The notes: generated by a model not told the origin, from the letters alone. 9,869 bases of DNA from Candidatus Kerfeldbacteria bacterium (GCA_903854795.1 CAINXF010000187.1:1-9869); one strand, 5' to 3'; positions 1 to 9,216 are shown, numbered from the stretch's first letter. Made by a program: numbers and translations.

Positions 1-817
1 CGACCGCGTCGATCTCGTCGATGAAGACGATTGCCGGCGCGTTCTTCTTTGCTTTACGGAAAAGGTCGCGGACGCGTGAGGCCCCGACGCCGACGAACAT
101 CTCCACGAATTCGGAACCGGAGATATTGTAGAACGGCACGTTCGCCTCGCCAGCGACTGCCTTTGCGAGCATCGTCTTACCGGTGCCAGGACTGCCGAGC
201 AGAAGTACACCTTTTGGAATTTTTGCGCCGAGACTCAAGAATTTCAATGGCGTACGGAGGAATTCGACGACTTCCGCCAGTTCTTCCTTCGCTTCCTTCG
301 CGCCTGCAATATCATCGAACGTCACGCGGGTTCGACGTTCCTGTGGCTGCGTTTCGCGTGCATTCGATTGGCCGAACGACATCGCCCGGTTGCTCTGGCC
401 TTGTGCCTGGCGGAAGATGAACCAGAAGAACGCCAGTATCAGGACCGCGGGTAGGATAAACGAGAACAGCGCATTGAGCCACACGCCCGAGCTCGAGGTT
501 TTGACCGTCACCTTGACCGCAGTCAGCGCATCCGACGATACACCGTAGTTCTGGGCGAGCTCAGTGAGACTTTGGGTGTCTTCCTTGTAGGTCACCTGCG
601 TCTTGCCGTCAGCAAGCGTCGTCGTCATCTTGGCACCATCAATCTCGACGGATTTGATCTGGCCAGCCTTGAGTTCGGTGACGAACGTACCGAGATCGGT
701 CGGCGTCGGCTTGGTCGTCGGCAACGTCACCCTGCTGAATATGAAGAAGATCAGGATGAAGACGCCGAAGAAAATCAGGAAATTTTTGAGGATTGGACGC
801 ATAGGTACGATGGTCAT
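1..817 (-). CDS. ftsH: ATP-dependent zinc metalloprotease FtsH, N-terminal part (cut by window edge)
   Basis: FtsH is a membrane-anchored AAA+ protease that extracts and degrades misfolded membrane proteins and short-lived regulators. Only about the first 272 residues are present; the C-terminal zinc-protease domain (HEXXH) lies beyond base 1. Counting from the second ATG (802), I see a first membrane helix at about 7-23, an extracytoplasmic segment of about 80 residues, a second helix at about 108-130, then the AAA domain. It carries [15 protein letters not shown], Walker A GSPGTGKT (203-210; Ser replaces the usual Pro), [20 protein letters not shown], and Walker [11 protein letters not shown] (258-267). 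Two in-frame ATGs, 817 and 802, are possible and neither has a Shine-Dalgarno. I use 817 because a -10-like box ends 7 bases upstream, which suits a leaderless message. The gene follows rpsA after 51 bases on the same strand. Confidence 0.95.
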   Translation of the reverse strand, partial: MTIVPMRPILKNFLIFFGVFILIFFIFSRVTLPTTKPTPTDLGTFVTELKAGQIKSVEIDGAKMTTTLADGKTQVTYKEDTQSLTELAQNYGVSSDALTAVKVTVKTSSSGVWLNALFSFILPAVLILAFFWFIFRQAQGQSNRAMSFGQSNARETQPQERRTRVTFDDIAGAKEAKEELAEVVEFLRTPLKFLSLGAKIPKGVLLLGSPGTGKTMLAKAVAGEANVPFYNISGSEFVEMFVGVGASRVRDLFRKAKKNAPAIVFIDEIDAV

Positions 818-824
818 CGTGATG

Positions 825-853
825 AGTATACCGGCGCTCCGCAGGCAGCGCAA
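825..853 (-). promoter_or_regulatory. Candidate sigma70-type promoter of ftsH
   Basis: Reading the minus strand, TTGCGC (853-848) and TATACT (830-825) are separated by 17 bases. The -10 matches the consensus at 5 of 6 positions and the -35 at 3 of 6. The -10 ends 7 bases before the ATG at 817, so transcription would begin at or next to that ATG. An inverted repeat (834-838 with 847-851, GCGCT/AGCGC, 8-base loop) lies between the boxes. It could be an operator or a weak rpsA 3' hairpin, but it has no T-tract. Confidence 0.45.
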
Positions 854-868
854 ACGACCGGTGGAACG

Positions 869-2113
869 TTACGCCTGCGGTGTGGCTGGCGCGTCGTCCT
901 TCGATGGTACTACACCGTCGACAGGATTTTGTTCAGTCGTCTTCGCCTCGGCGACCGCGGACGGCAGGTCCTCCGCCTTCATTTCGATCTGTTTCTTCAC
1001 ATCTTCGGGCGGTTCTTCGAGCGCCTTGAGCGAGAGGCCGAGTCGGTGGGCGTCAGGGTCGAGCGCGAGAATCTTGAACTTTCGGACCTCATCGACCTTC
1101 ACGACCTCGCCAGGGTGGCGGACGTTCTTCCATGAAAGTTCGGAGATGTGACAGAGTCCTTGGATCTCGGGATCAAGCTCGATGAAGACGCCGTAGGGGT
1201 TGAGTTTGATGACCTTACCTTCGACGACTTCGCCGATCGTGTATTTCTGTGCCGCGACCTTCCAGGGGTTGTCGAGCAAACGTTTGCGCGAGAGCGAGAT
1301 CTTCGTGCCTTCGATACCGATGATCATGACCTTGATCGGGTCGCCGACGCGCGCGATCGCACGTGGGTCCTCGATGCGCTGCCAGGCCAGTTCGCTGATG
1401 TGGACGAGGCCTTCGAGCTTGTCGCCGAACTCGACGAAGCAGCCGAAGTTGACGATCCCGGTGACCCGGCCGTCGACGACGTCGCCGACGCGGTAGCGGC
1501 TGATGATGTCCTGCTGCTGCTCTTCCCATGCGGCCTTCTCGGAGACGATGAGTTTTGATTCGCGTTCGTTGATGTCGATGATTTTGACCTTCAGCGTTTT
1601 GCCGACGAGCTGTTGAAGAAGTTCGAGGATGCGCTGCTTATCGCCGCCCTCGACGCGCGGGTAGTGCTCGGTAGTGAGCTGGGAGACCGGGAGGAATCCT
1701 TCGATGCGGTGGACGCGGACGAGAAGACCGCCGCGGTTCGCGTCGATGATCGGAACCTCAACGACTTGTTTTGCGGTCATGAATTCCTGGAGTTCGTCCC
1801 AGGCACGTTGGTGGCCAGCCGACCGGAGCGACAGCTCCATTTCGCCGGTTTCGTTCTCAAGCTCCATGACGGTCGCCTGGATCTCGTCGCCGATCTTGAG
1901 ATCGGAGAAGCGTCCGGATTCGTCGAACAGCTCACGACCGCGGACAACGCCGGTCGCAATGCCTTCGATATCGACGTGGACCTCTGTCTTTGAAACGCTA
2001 ATGACCTTGCCGATGGTGATCGCCCCGACTTTGGGGATCGACGGCAAGGAGTCGTTCTTAAGGAGTTCTTCCATGACGGACGGCTTTGCGCCGTTCGCGG
2101 TTGTGGTGGTCAT
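869..2113 (-). CDS. rpsA: 30S ribosomal protein S1, four S1 domains
   Basis: S1 binds single-stranded mRNA and helps the 30S subunit start translation, especially on structured or poorly matched ribosome-binding sites. From the ATG at 2113 the protein has 414 residues with four S1/OB-fold repeats at about 29-98, 114-192, 208-278 and 294-364. Typical signatures are GFLPVSQL in repeat 2, GLVHISEL in repeat 3 and GLCHISELSW in repeat 4. E. coli S1 has six repeats and about 557 residues, so this is a short form, as in many Gram-positives and Patescibacteria. A low-complexity acidic/Ala/Pro tail follows residue 365. The reading frame runs upstream to a TTG at 2161, but that extension is Pro/Ala-rich and non-conserved in character, so the ATG is preferred. 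No Shine-Dalgarno is evident. It is divergent from the gene at 2264 and lies upstream of ftsH. Confidence 0.95.
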   Translation of the reverse strand: MTTTTANGAKPSVMEELLKNDSLPSIPKVGAITIGKVISVSKTEVHVDIEGIATGVVRGRELFDESGRFSDLKIGDEIQATVMELENETGEMELSLRSAGHQRAWDELQEFMTAKQVVEVPIIDANRGGLLVRVHRIEGFLPVSQLTTEHYPRVEGGDKQRILELLQQLVGKTLKVKIIDINERESKLIVSEKAAWEEQQQDIISRYRVGDVVDGRVTGIVNFGCFVEFGDKLEGLVHISELAWQRIEDPRAIARVGDPIKVMIIGIEGTKISLSRKRLLDNPWKVAAQKYTIGEVVEGKVIKLNPYGVFIELDPEIQGLCHISELSWKNVRHPGEVVKVDEVRKFKILALDPDAHRLGLSLKALEEPPEDVKKQIEMKAEDLPSAVAEAKTTEQNPVDGVVPSKDDAPATPQA

Positions 2114-2187
2114 AGTTACTACTCTATTACCCCGGAGGGTGGCTGGGGCCGCGGGCGGCAAATCCAGTCATGAATAAGGTAACGATG

Positions 2188-2216
2188 ATGATATACCAAT
2201 ATTAGGTTTAACGCAA
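2188..2216 (-). promoter_or_regulatory. Candidate promoter of rpsA
   Basis: On the minus strand, TTGCGT (2216-2211) and TATCAT (2193-2188) are 17 bases apart; the -10 matches 5 of 6 consensus positions and the -35 matches 3 of 6. Transcription would start near 2181 and give a leader of about 68 bases. That leader is GC-rich, with inverted repeats at 2148-2152/2155-2159 and 2130-2133/2145-2148. The S1 leader is self-regulated in other bacteria, but whether this one is cannot be told from sequence. Confidence 0.4.
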
Positions 2217-2225
2217 GAGAAATTG

Positions 2226-2254
2226 TTGACAAATGTATAAAAATGTTGTATTAT
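2226..2254 (+). promoter_or_regulatory. Strong promoter of the unknown gene at 2264
   Basis: A perfect -35 TTGACA (2226-2231), a 17-base spacer and TATTAT (2249-2254, 5 of 6) make this the best promoter in the window. It rules out the longest reading-frame start at 2243, which falls inside the spacer. The -10 ends 9 bases before the ATG at 2264, predicting a leaderless or nearly leaderless message. Its -35 is only 9 bases from the divergent rpsA -35. Confidence 0.75.
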
Positions 2255-2263
2255 ATGAATATT

Positions 2264-3253
2264 ATGGCTGATATCTCCTACCATCCAAAGGTACAACTTG
2301 GTTCGCTCCGACAGACCACCAAGAAGATGATGGCGACGAAAGTCGGCAATGCAAAAGTGGGCGATACCAAGCTCAAGAAGTTCCTGAAGGACGATAAGGG
2401 CCTTCGGCGCGTTGCATATGGCGATAAGTCGCAGACTATTGAATCATGGAAGGGTCGGCATTATATGAAGGAGGTCAAGGGAAAGATCGAAACCTCCGAT
2501 CAATATAAGGAAACATCGTTCGGTAAGCACCACACGGCAGCTGAGGCGTTCCGCGAAACCGTGAAGGAAGAGATCATGCATGATGAGTCCGCGCACCACA
2601 CGCCGACGAAAGACGAGGTACTCCGTGAAAAGAGGATCGAACAGGCGAAGCAGCACCTTAATCAATACGAGCGAGCTCGCGAGGTCGAGAAGGATTCAGA
2701 AAAGGCGTCCGAAGGAGGCGGCGGAAGTGCCGGAAACGCACAGAAAACCAAAGGTGGAAGCGCAAACCCGTCGAAAGCCGTACCGCTCGCAGGCGGTGGC
2801 GTTCCACATGGCGCCTCAGCACCCCACGCTTCCGGCGGTGCGTTGATCGGCGGCAGCATTGGCTCCTCGACGGCGTCGCATTCGTCACTCACATCACTTC
2901 CGGCGTTGTTCGGACTTCGTGCGCGCACGCTCCGCGTCAATATCGAGACGCGAACCTTGTTCGTCCATGTCCTGAACGCGCCATTATCGCTCGCATTGTT
3001 CATCGGTCGCGATCTGTCGTTGAAAATGCCGACTGATACACGGTGTGAGTCGGCTGGGGCACCGATGGCGTTCGAAAATTTGAAGGCGAACGACTTCGTC
3101 GATGCACGTGGAAAAACTGTCAATGACGAGTTTGTGGTTGATGAGCTATACGTGAACAACCAGAAACTCCCCTCGTTCGTCGTCGATATCGATGCGGGCG
3201 AGACGAGTGAGGACATACCGACTGCGCCACCAGACGAACTATCGATCGGCTGA
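2264..3253 (+). CDS. Unrecognised protein with basic N-terminus, Gly/Ser linker and small beta domain
   Basis: I do not recognise this 329-residue protein. The ATG at 2264 is chosen because the promoter -10 ends at 2254; earlier in-frame ATGs (2243, 2255) lie in or next to the promoter. Residues about 1-150 are charged, Lys/Glu-rich and probably helical. Residues about 150-220 form a Gly/Ser/Ala/His low-complexity linker. The C-terminal 100 residues are predicted beta-rich. They follow the pattern seen in small OB-like domains such as DUF5666: a hydrophobic strand, then a 'DTRCE' turn, 'FENLKANDFVDARG' and 'DEFVVDELYVNNQ'. That similarity is from memory and weak. There is no signal peptide or clear membrane helix, so a cytoplasmic location is likely. 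Its own strong promoter suggests high expression. A DNA- or RNA-binding role would suit the basic N-terminus but is only a guess. Confidence 0.8.
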   Translation: MADISYHPKVQLGSLRQTTKKMMATKVGNAKVGDTKLKKFLKDDKGLRRVAYGDKSQTIESWKGRHYMKEVKGKIETSDQYKETSFGKHHTAAEAFRETVKEEIMHDESAHHTPTKDEVLREKRIEQAKQHLNQYERAREVEKDSEKASEGGGGSAGNAQKTKGGSANPSKAVPLAGGGVPHGASAPHASGGALIGGSIGSSTASHSSLTSLPALFGLRARTLRVNIETRTLFVHVLNAPLSLALFIGRDLSLKMPTDTRCESAGAPMAFENLKANDFVDARGKTVNDEFVVDELYVNNQKLPSFVVDIDAGETSEDIPTAPPDELSIG

Positions 3254-3312
3254 CCAGTAAAATTGTGTTTAACAAGGTGGTCGTCCTATTCACGATGAAC
3301 GCTGATTTTTGC

Positions 3313-3341
3313 TTGAAATACCCGATAAAGTATGGTACGCT
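3313..3341 (+). promoter_or_regulatory. Candidate promoter of the metallo-hydrolase-fold/gyrA operon
   Basis: TTGAAA (3313-3318, 5 of 6) and TACGCT (3336-3341, 3 of 6) are separated by 17 bases, and TGG just before the -10 gives an extended -10 element. Transcription would start near 3348, leaving about 36 bases before the ATG at 3384. The 130-base gap after the preceding stop has no convincing terminator, so readthrough from upstream is also possible. Confidence 0.4.
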
Positions 3342-3383
3342 GTGGGTAAGGACGGCTATCTTTTTCATGGACCCCACGAGCTT

Positions 3384-4004
3384 ATGACGATTGAATGGTT
3401 CGGAAAAACTTGCATCAGGATCACCACTCACGAAGCGACGGTCGTCATCGATCCATTCGACCAGAAATTGGGGTTGAAACTTCCCCGTTTTTCCCCAGAT
3501 CTTCTACTGATTACCAACTCGACAGCCGATACCTCATCGATCAACGGTGAGCCGTTCGTCGTAAAAGGCCCCGGCGAATACGAAGTGAAGAAGACGTTCG
3601 TGTACGGTGTACCGGTCGTCGGCGAAAAACTTGAGAAACACGAACAGTTGACCATGTATTTGATTGAGGCAGAGGGCATCTCTATCGCGCACCTCGGGAA
3701 CCTCGGTCATCAGTTGGCGAACAGTGAGCTCGAGCGTCTCGAAGGTGTCGACATCCTCCTGATCCCAGTGGGTGGCCATGGCGTACTGAACGCTGAGCAA
3801 GCGTCGACGGTCATCAGCGCGGTCGAGCCGCGAGTCGTGATCCCGATGCAGTACAAGATCCCGAACCTGAAGGAAAATCTCGATCCCGTGAATGCGTTCG
3901 CGAAGGAGATGGGTGTGAAGGAGTCGGAAGCCATGGACAAGTTCAAGGTGATGGCGAAGGACCTACCGCAGGACAACATGTCGATCGTAATCCTTACGCC
4001 GTAG
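3384..4004 (+). CDS. Metallo-beta-lactamase-fold protein with degenerate metal site
   Basis: The 206-residue protein follows the short beta-lactamase-like metal-dependent hydrolase family (UlaG-like, Lactamase_B_3 type). Family landmarks are the start MTIEWFGKTCIRI, then VVIDPF, PFVVKGPGEYEV, ISIAHLGNLGH, LLIPVGG and VVIPMQY. The metal ligands appear lost. The position of the usual SHxHxDH motif reads TNSTADT, and the late 'PMHY' His is Gln in PMQY. The His in HLGNLGH remains, but the Asp expected in 'HLGDLGH' is Asn. The expected hydrolase activity is therefore doubtful, and a structural, binding or regulatory role is more likely. The ATG at 3384 begins the conserved first strand; an upstream TTG (3309) would add unconserved residues inside the promoter. 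It ends 2 bases before the next gene, in an operon with gyrA. Confidence 0.85.
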   Translation: MTIEWFGKTCIRITTHEATVVIDPFDQKLGLKLPRFSPDLLLITNSTADTSSINGEPFVVKGPGEYEVKKTFVYGVPVVGEKLEKHEQLTMYLIEAEGISIAHLGNLGHQLANSELERLEGVDILLIPVGGHGVLNAEQASTVISAVEPRVVIPMQYKIPNLKENLDPVNAFAKEMGVKESEAMDKFKVMAKDLPQDNMSIVILTP

Positions 4005-4006
4005 CC

Positions 4007-4539
4007 ATGCCCCCGCAGAAGAAGACAGCGTCGAGCCAGAAGCGGGAACGAGCGGTCCCTGTACGTGTCGTGAGGACCGCGCGACCGGTGCGTCAAGAGA
4101 TAGCGGAGCTGACCCCGATGTCCGCGCCGGTGACGCCGATGAAGCAGCAGCCAAAGTCGCCGATGAACAACAGAAGGAAAATGATGTGGACCGGCGTGAT
4201 CGTCGTATCCGCGGTCGTCTTCGTTCTCTGGATCGGCTACATGAAACAGAGCTTGACCACGTCATCCAACAACAACGATTCGTTCTTCACGAAGATCGCA
4301 CGTGACCTTAAGGACGTATTCAGTAAGTTCAAACTTCCAGGTTCTAACACCGAAAATGCGAACGACCGTGCGTTGAACGAGTTGCGGAACAGTGTATTCC
4401 CTGAGATCAAGGTTGAGAACACCAACACGGTGGTAAATTCGAACGCGAACAACGGCCTCAACGCGAACACCAATGTGAACACCGTGAGCAACATCAATTT
4501 GAACGTGAATACGAACGCTACCACGAACACCGTCACCCC

Positions 4540-4543
<4 letters not shown>
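4007..4543 (+). CDS. Single-pass membrane protein with Asn/Thr-rich C-terminal tail
   Basis: This 178-residue protein has no recognised function. Residues 1-59 are basic and Pro/Gln-rich and probably cytoplasmic. A hydrophobic helix spans about 60-78 ([19 protein letters not shown]). Residues about 90-135 may be amphipathic helix. From about 137 the tail is almost entirely Asn, Thr and Val with an alternating N-x pattern (for example NANTNVNT). With positive charges before the helix, the tail should face outward (N-in, C-out). It starts 2 bases after the metallo-hydrolase-fold gene and its TGA overlaps the gyrA ATG (ATGA), so its translation is probably coupled to gyrA. No Shine-Dalgarno is visible. 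Asn/Thr-rich tails of this kind recur in Patescibacterial surface proteins, from memory. Confidence 0.8.
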
Positions 4544-7035
<2,492 letters not shown>

Positions 7036-7038
7036 CAC

Positions 7039-7043
7039 GGGAG
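7039..7043 (+). promoter_or_regulatory. Shine-Dalgarno of the surface-protein gene at 7049
   Basis: GGGAG lies 5 bases before the ATG at 7049. It favours this start over the in-frame ATG at 6980, which lies inside gyrA. Most other genes in this window lack such a site. Confidence 0.6.
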
Positions 7044-7048
7044 TCATT

Positions 7049-7774
7049 ATGAAAAACCCAGTTCTCGCGGCAGTAGTAATTGCCACTAGTTTTATCGTTA
7101 TATTGGTAGTTAGTTTTGGAGTTGGCCAATATATTCATGAACATAAAATCAACAAAGCGTTATCAGACAGTTATACTTTCGTTTCTCCCATTAATAGCGC
7201 GACGGTATCGTCGCCTGTCGCTTTTGTGATCCCTGGTAAGAAAGTTGTTAAGTATGAAGACATGACGCAAAACGATATTTATGAATTCGATAGAAATGAT
7301 GTAACACTGATTGTGCAAGGAAATAAAAATTACACGTTATCTCCATATCGAAACGGCCAAAACATGACATATACGCTAGACCTAGCGCCAGGTGATTATT
7401 CTGCATACTTTGAGGACAATCCAATTATCGATAATGAGAAACCCGTTAGATCTAATACAATTCATTTTTTGGTAACCGCTAACAGCTCCGCGTATACAGG
7501 TAATAACGAGGTCCCTGCCGTAACTATTTTACAAGCACAGAATAATAACGGCGGGTATAACGTTTCGGTTGTTGCTCAGGGTGTTTCAAAGAATGAACTC
7601 GAAACTGCTGTGGTTTACTATTATGGACATTCGGTTTGTCAAATGAAACCTGACGAAAATGGAATGCTTTCGTGCCAGTTTCAGAGACACACGGATAGTA
7701 CATCGGGTGACATTACGGTAAAGTTTTTCGATAACTACGGAAATGTCGGCGAAGCAAGTAAGACATTCTATTAA
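7049..7774 (+). CDS. Membrane-anchored, probably Ig-like surface protein, AT-rich
   Basis: The 241-residue protein begins with a short charged N-terminus and a hydrophobic helix at about 5-27, without a lipobox Cys, so it is probably an uncleaved N-terminal anchor. The rest looks extracytoplasmic and beta-rich, in two halves. Residues about 42-142 open with SPINSATVSSPVAF, typical of bacterial Ig-like or carbohydrate-binding repeats. Residues about 157-241 end in FFDNYGNVGEASKTF, another Ig-like ending. Cys197 and Cys209 could form a disulfide. Codon use is visibly AT-richer than gyrA just upstream (AAA, AAT, TTA, ATT codons are frequent), which suggests recent acquisition or relaxed constraint. 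It starts 13 bases after the gyrA stop with a GGGAG site and may be read from the gyrA operon. An adhesin or cell-contact role is possible but unproven. Confidence 0.8.
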   Translation: MKNPVLAAVVIATSFIVILVVSFGVGQYIHEHKINKALSDSYTFVSPINSATVSSPVAFVIPGKKVVKYEDMTQNDIYEFDRNDVTLIVQGNKNYTLSPYRNGQNMTYTLDLAPGDYSAYFEDNPIIDNEKPVRSNTIHFLVTANSSAYTGNNEVPAVTILQAQNNNGGYNVSVVAQGVSKNELETAVVYYYGHSVCQMKPDENGMLSCQFQRHTDSTSGDITVKFFDNYGNVGEASKTFY

Positions 7775-7848
7775 TTTTTAGTAGATAGTGCTGCTTCGAA
7801 AATAACAACAAGTTCACGAACATCGAATTCAAAATATATGTGAAGCAA

Positions 7849-7872
7849 CCCCAGGATCCTCCGGTCCTGGGG
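7849..7872. terminator. Hairpin between convergent genes, possible bidirectional terminator
   Basis: CCCCAGGA (7849-7856) pairs exactly with TCCTGGGG (7865-7872) around an 8-base loop. It lies between the plus-strand gene ending at 7774 and the minus-strand gene ending at 7933, so it could serve both. On the plus strand TTTGTGCT follows; on the minus strand TTGCTTC follows. Neither T-tract is strong, so termination is likely but not certain. Confidence 0.55.
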
Positions 7873-7932
7873 TTTGTGCTGCGCGTCGTACCGCCGCATG
7901 GCGAGCGATGCGCGATCGAATTGTCGGTTGGG

Positions 7933-8382
7933 TCAGCGCGTGGGTCTCGTTGCGGCGAGCACCGTGGCGACGACTTGGCTCGCAGTCGAACCGAGCGCGA
8001 GAGTGCGGACCGGGATGCTGATCCCGCAGGAGCGACGAAGCCGTTCGACGAACTCGCGTCGGCGGCTGCGAGTGAACCCGTAGCGCGTGAGCTTCACGCG
8101 TGGGCGGAGCCGCTGCGGCGACACGTCGAGGATGCGGCTGAGGACGAGGAACGACCTCCTCGCGAGGAGCGCGCGCGGCGTGTAGCGCCGGCAGTTGTCG
8201 AGGCGCCAGCGGACCCGTCGGACCCTGTCGCCCGTCATGGTGACCTCGACGATGGCGAGGGCGGTGGCATACTCGCCGAGGCGCGTCTGGGGCGTCCACA
8301 CGCTGTCGAACGTCCCGATGTGCAGCGAGAACAGATTGAAGATCGGTCGACCTGACTTGAACGGAACAGTACGGCGTTTCAC
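7933..8382 (-). CDS. Arg-rich orphan protein of unknown function
   Basis: I do not recognise this 149-residue, strongly basic protein. The GTG at 8382 is chosen over the upstream in-frame ATG (8421) because it is preceded by a near-perfect Shine-Dalgarno. The N-terminal half has alternating hydrophobic stretches (for example FNLFSLHIGTF and ATALAIVEVTM) compatible with beta strands. The C-terminal half is Arg-rich and probably helical, ending with a hydrophobic segment and TRPTR. There is no membrane helix or signal peptide. An overlapping minus-strand frame (7829-8557) is also open, but its His/Arg/Pro-rich translation looks like a shadow of high GC. It is transcribed towards the hairpin at 7849-7872. 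A nucleic-acid-binding role would suit its charge but is only a guess. Confidence 0.55.
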   Translation of the reverse strand: MKRRTVPFKSGRPIFNLFSLHIGTFDSVWTPQTRLGEYATALAIVEVTMTGDRVRRVRWRLDNCRRYTPRALLARRSFLVLSRILDVSPQRLRPRVKLTRYGFTRSRRREFVERLRRSCGISIPVRTLALGSTASQVVATVLAATRPTR

Positions 8383-8386
8383 GGTT

Positions 8387-8392
8387 ACCTCC
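8387..8392 (-). promoter_or_regulatory. Strong Shine-Dalgarno of the Arg-rich orphan gene
   Basis: GGAGGT on the minus strand lies 4 bases before the GTG at 8382. It is the best ribosome-binding site in the window and sets the start of the minus-strand gene. Confidence 0.65.
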
Positions 8393-8530
8393 GGGGTTCG
8401 TGTGCCGGTTTCGGCGAGCATGAGCGACGCGGATGCGCGCGTTCGTCCTTACCCGCCCGGAACGAGAGTGGGCGTGCCGTAGCAAGCCCGTGTTCCTACT
8501 GTCAACATCATGCGACGCTACGGTGGTTGC

Positions 8531-8558
8531 TTGTATAATTGTGGCATCGTCGTACAAT
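8531..8558 (+). promoter_or_regulatory. Promoter region of the kinase remnant
   Basis: TTGTAT (8531-8536) and TACAAT (8553-8558, 5 of 6) are 16 bases apart. The -10 ends 9 bases before the ATG at 8568, exactly as in the intact kinase gene. A perfect TATAAT also occurs at 8534-8539, without a good -35. The opposite strand has a weak promoter-like pattern that might serve the minus-strand gene. Confidence 0.45.
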
Positions 8559-8615
8559 CAAAGCGCCATGAATACGATCATCATCAAGCTCGGTGGAAGC
8601 ATCATTACCACGAAA
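8549..8615 (+). repeat. Upstream copy of a duplicated kinase promoter and 5' end
   Basis: This 67-base segment (22 bases through the start codon plus the rest of the first 16 codons) matches 9306-9372 without gaps. The 22-base upstream block matches at 18 of 22 positions, and the first 48 coding bases match at 38 of 48. Eight of the ten coding differences are at third codon positions. The copy is therefore diverged under protein-level constraint, not a fresh duplication. Confidence 0.8.
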
Positions 8616-8651
8616 AACATCGCGCGCCTCACGGAAACGATTGTTGAGTAA
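8568..8651 (+). pseudogene. Truncated N-terminus of an isopentenyl-phosphate-kinase-like gene
   Basis: This 27-codon frame begins MNTIIIKLGGSIIT and agrees with the intact kinase at 9325 at 14 of its first 16 residues. It includes the Lys and Gly-Gly of the nucleotide-binding strand of the amino-acid-kinase fold. After residue 16, ARLTETIVE can be loosely aligned with PRIERAVVR of the intact protein; then a TAA ends the frame and AT-rich sequence begins. The whole substrate-binding and catalytic region is missing, so no kinase activity is possible. It keeps a promoter-like sequence. It is best read as a gene remnant left by an insertion or recombination. A translated micropeptide or a leader role cannot be excluded. 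Confidence 0.7.
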
Positions 8652-8672
8652 TGTGGGTGTATAAACTATATT
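8644..8672 (+). promoter_or_regulatory. Candidate promoter of the AT-rich orphan at 8701
   Basis: TTGAGT (8644-8649, 4 of 6) and TATATT (8667-8672, 5 of 6) are 17 bases apart. The -35 overlaps the end of the kinase remnant, so the remnant's stop lies within the promoter. Transcription would begin near 8679 and give a leader of about 22 bases. Confidence 0.45.
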
Positions 8673-8700
8673 TACTGAGTCAATTAGTAACAATAATACT

Positions 8701-9216
8701 ATGACAGAAACTGGGAAACCTTCACCTGAGGATATCGAATTTACCGTCGGAAGAGTTCGACGGAAAACTCGTGACGCGAAAGTGAGTGAGAATGATTCAC
8801 AAATTTATTTACGAAATCCAGACTTACGTCCTGATTCTGAAGAACATGCGAAGCAGCTTCATGAAAAAGCCTTAAGACTTCAGGAAGAGGCTGCATCAGA
8901 TTCATCACCGGAAGTTGTTGATGTACTTCATAATGAGGCCAATAGATATCATTTGGAAGATACCTTAGTTGAGATGATAGACCAAATTTATGAGAACAAT
9001 CCGCAAATAACTACGGATAAACCGATTAAATTATTGGGGCAAATTATTTGGGAAGCTTCGTCCTTGGAAAGATTGTATCAAGTCATCGAATATAATTCGA
9101 AAAATAAACACGATGCACCGTGGACTAACATTTTAGAGGGATTACGTTCGCCCGAGGTTGAGGCAGAGCTTAAAAAATATTATGACGGCAAGAAGGAAAA
9201 TACTCACAATACATAA
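8701..9216 (+). CDS. AT-rich orphan protein, charged and helical
   Basis: I do not recognise this 171-residue protein. It is rich in Glu, Lys, Asp and Asn. Predicted helices are at about 45-66 (SEEHAKQLHEKALRLQEEA), 70-98 and 105-132 (IKLLGQIIWEASSLERLYQ), with a charged C-terminus. There is no signal peptide or membrane segment, so it is probably soluble and cytoplasmic. Base composition is markedly AT-richer than the kinase sequences on either side. The ATG at 8701 has no Shine-Dalgarno. It has its own promoter-like sequence and a terminator, so it looks like a self-contained one-gene unit lying between the two kinase copies. It may be horizontally acquired cargo; its function is unknown. 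Confidence 0.75.
   Translation: MTETGKPSPEDIEFTVGRVRRKTRDAKVSENDSQIYLRNPDLRPDSEEHAKQLHEKALRLQEEAASDSSPEVVDVLHNEANRYHLEDTLVEMIDQIYENNPQITTDKPIKLLGQIIWEASSLERLYQVIEYNSKNKHDAPWTNILEGLRSPEVEAELKKYYDGKKENTHNT

Noticed and set aside
572..1135. Plus-strand open frames opposite ftsH and rpsA.
   Set aside because: They are antisense to clearly conserved genes and their translations have no recognisable domains.
3252..3282. Possible hairpin after the 2264 gene (GACCA with TGGTC).
   Set aside because: The stem is only 5 pairs with a large loop and no T-tract, so it does not support a terminator.
3295..3387. A 30-codon frame whose TGA overlaps the ATG at 3384 (ATGA), resembling a coupled upstream ORF.
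   Set aside because: It has no Shine-Dalgarno, it spans the candidate promoter of the operon, and its translation shows no recognisable features.
7829..8557. A 242-codon open frame on the minus strand overlapping the Arg-rich orphan.
   Set aside because: The translation is dominated by His, Arg, Pro and Ala with no domain pattern. The overlapping frame starting at 8382 has a strong Shine-Dalgarno and more protein-like composition.
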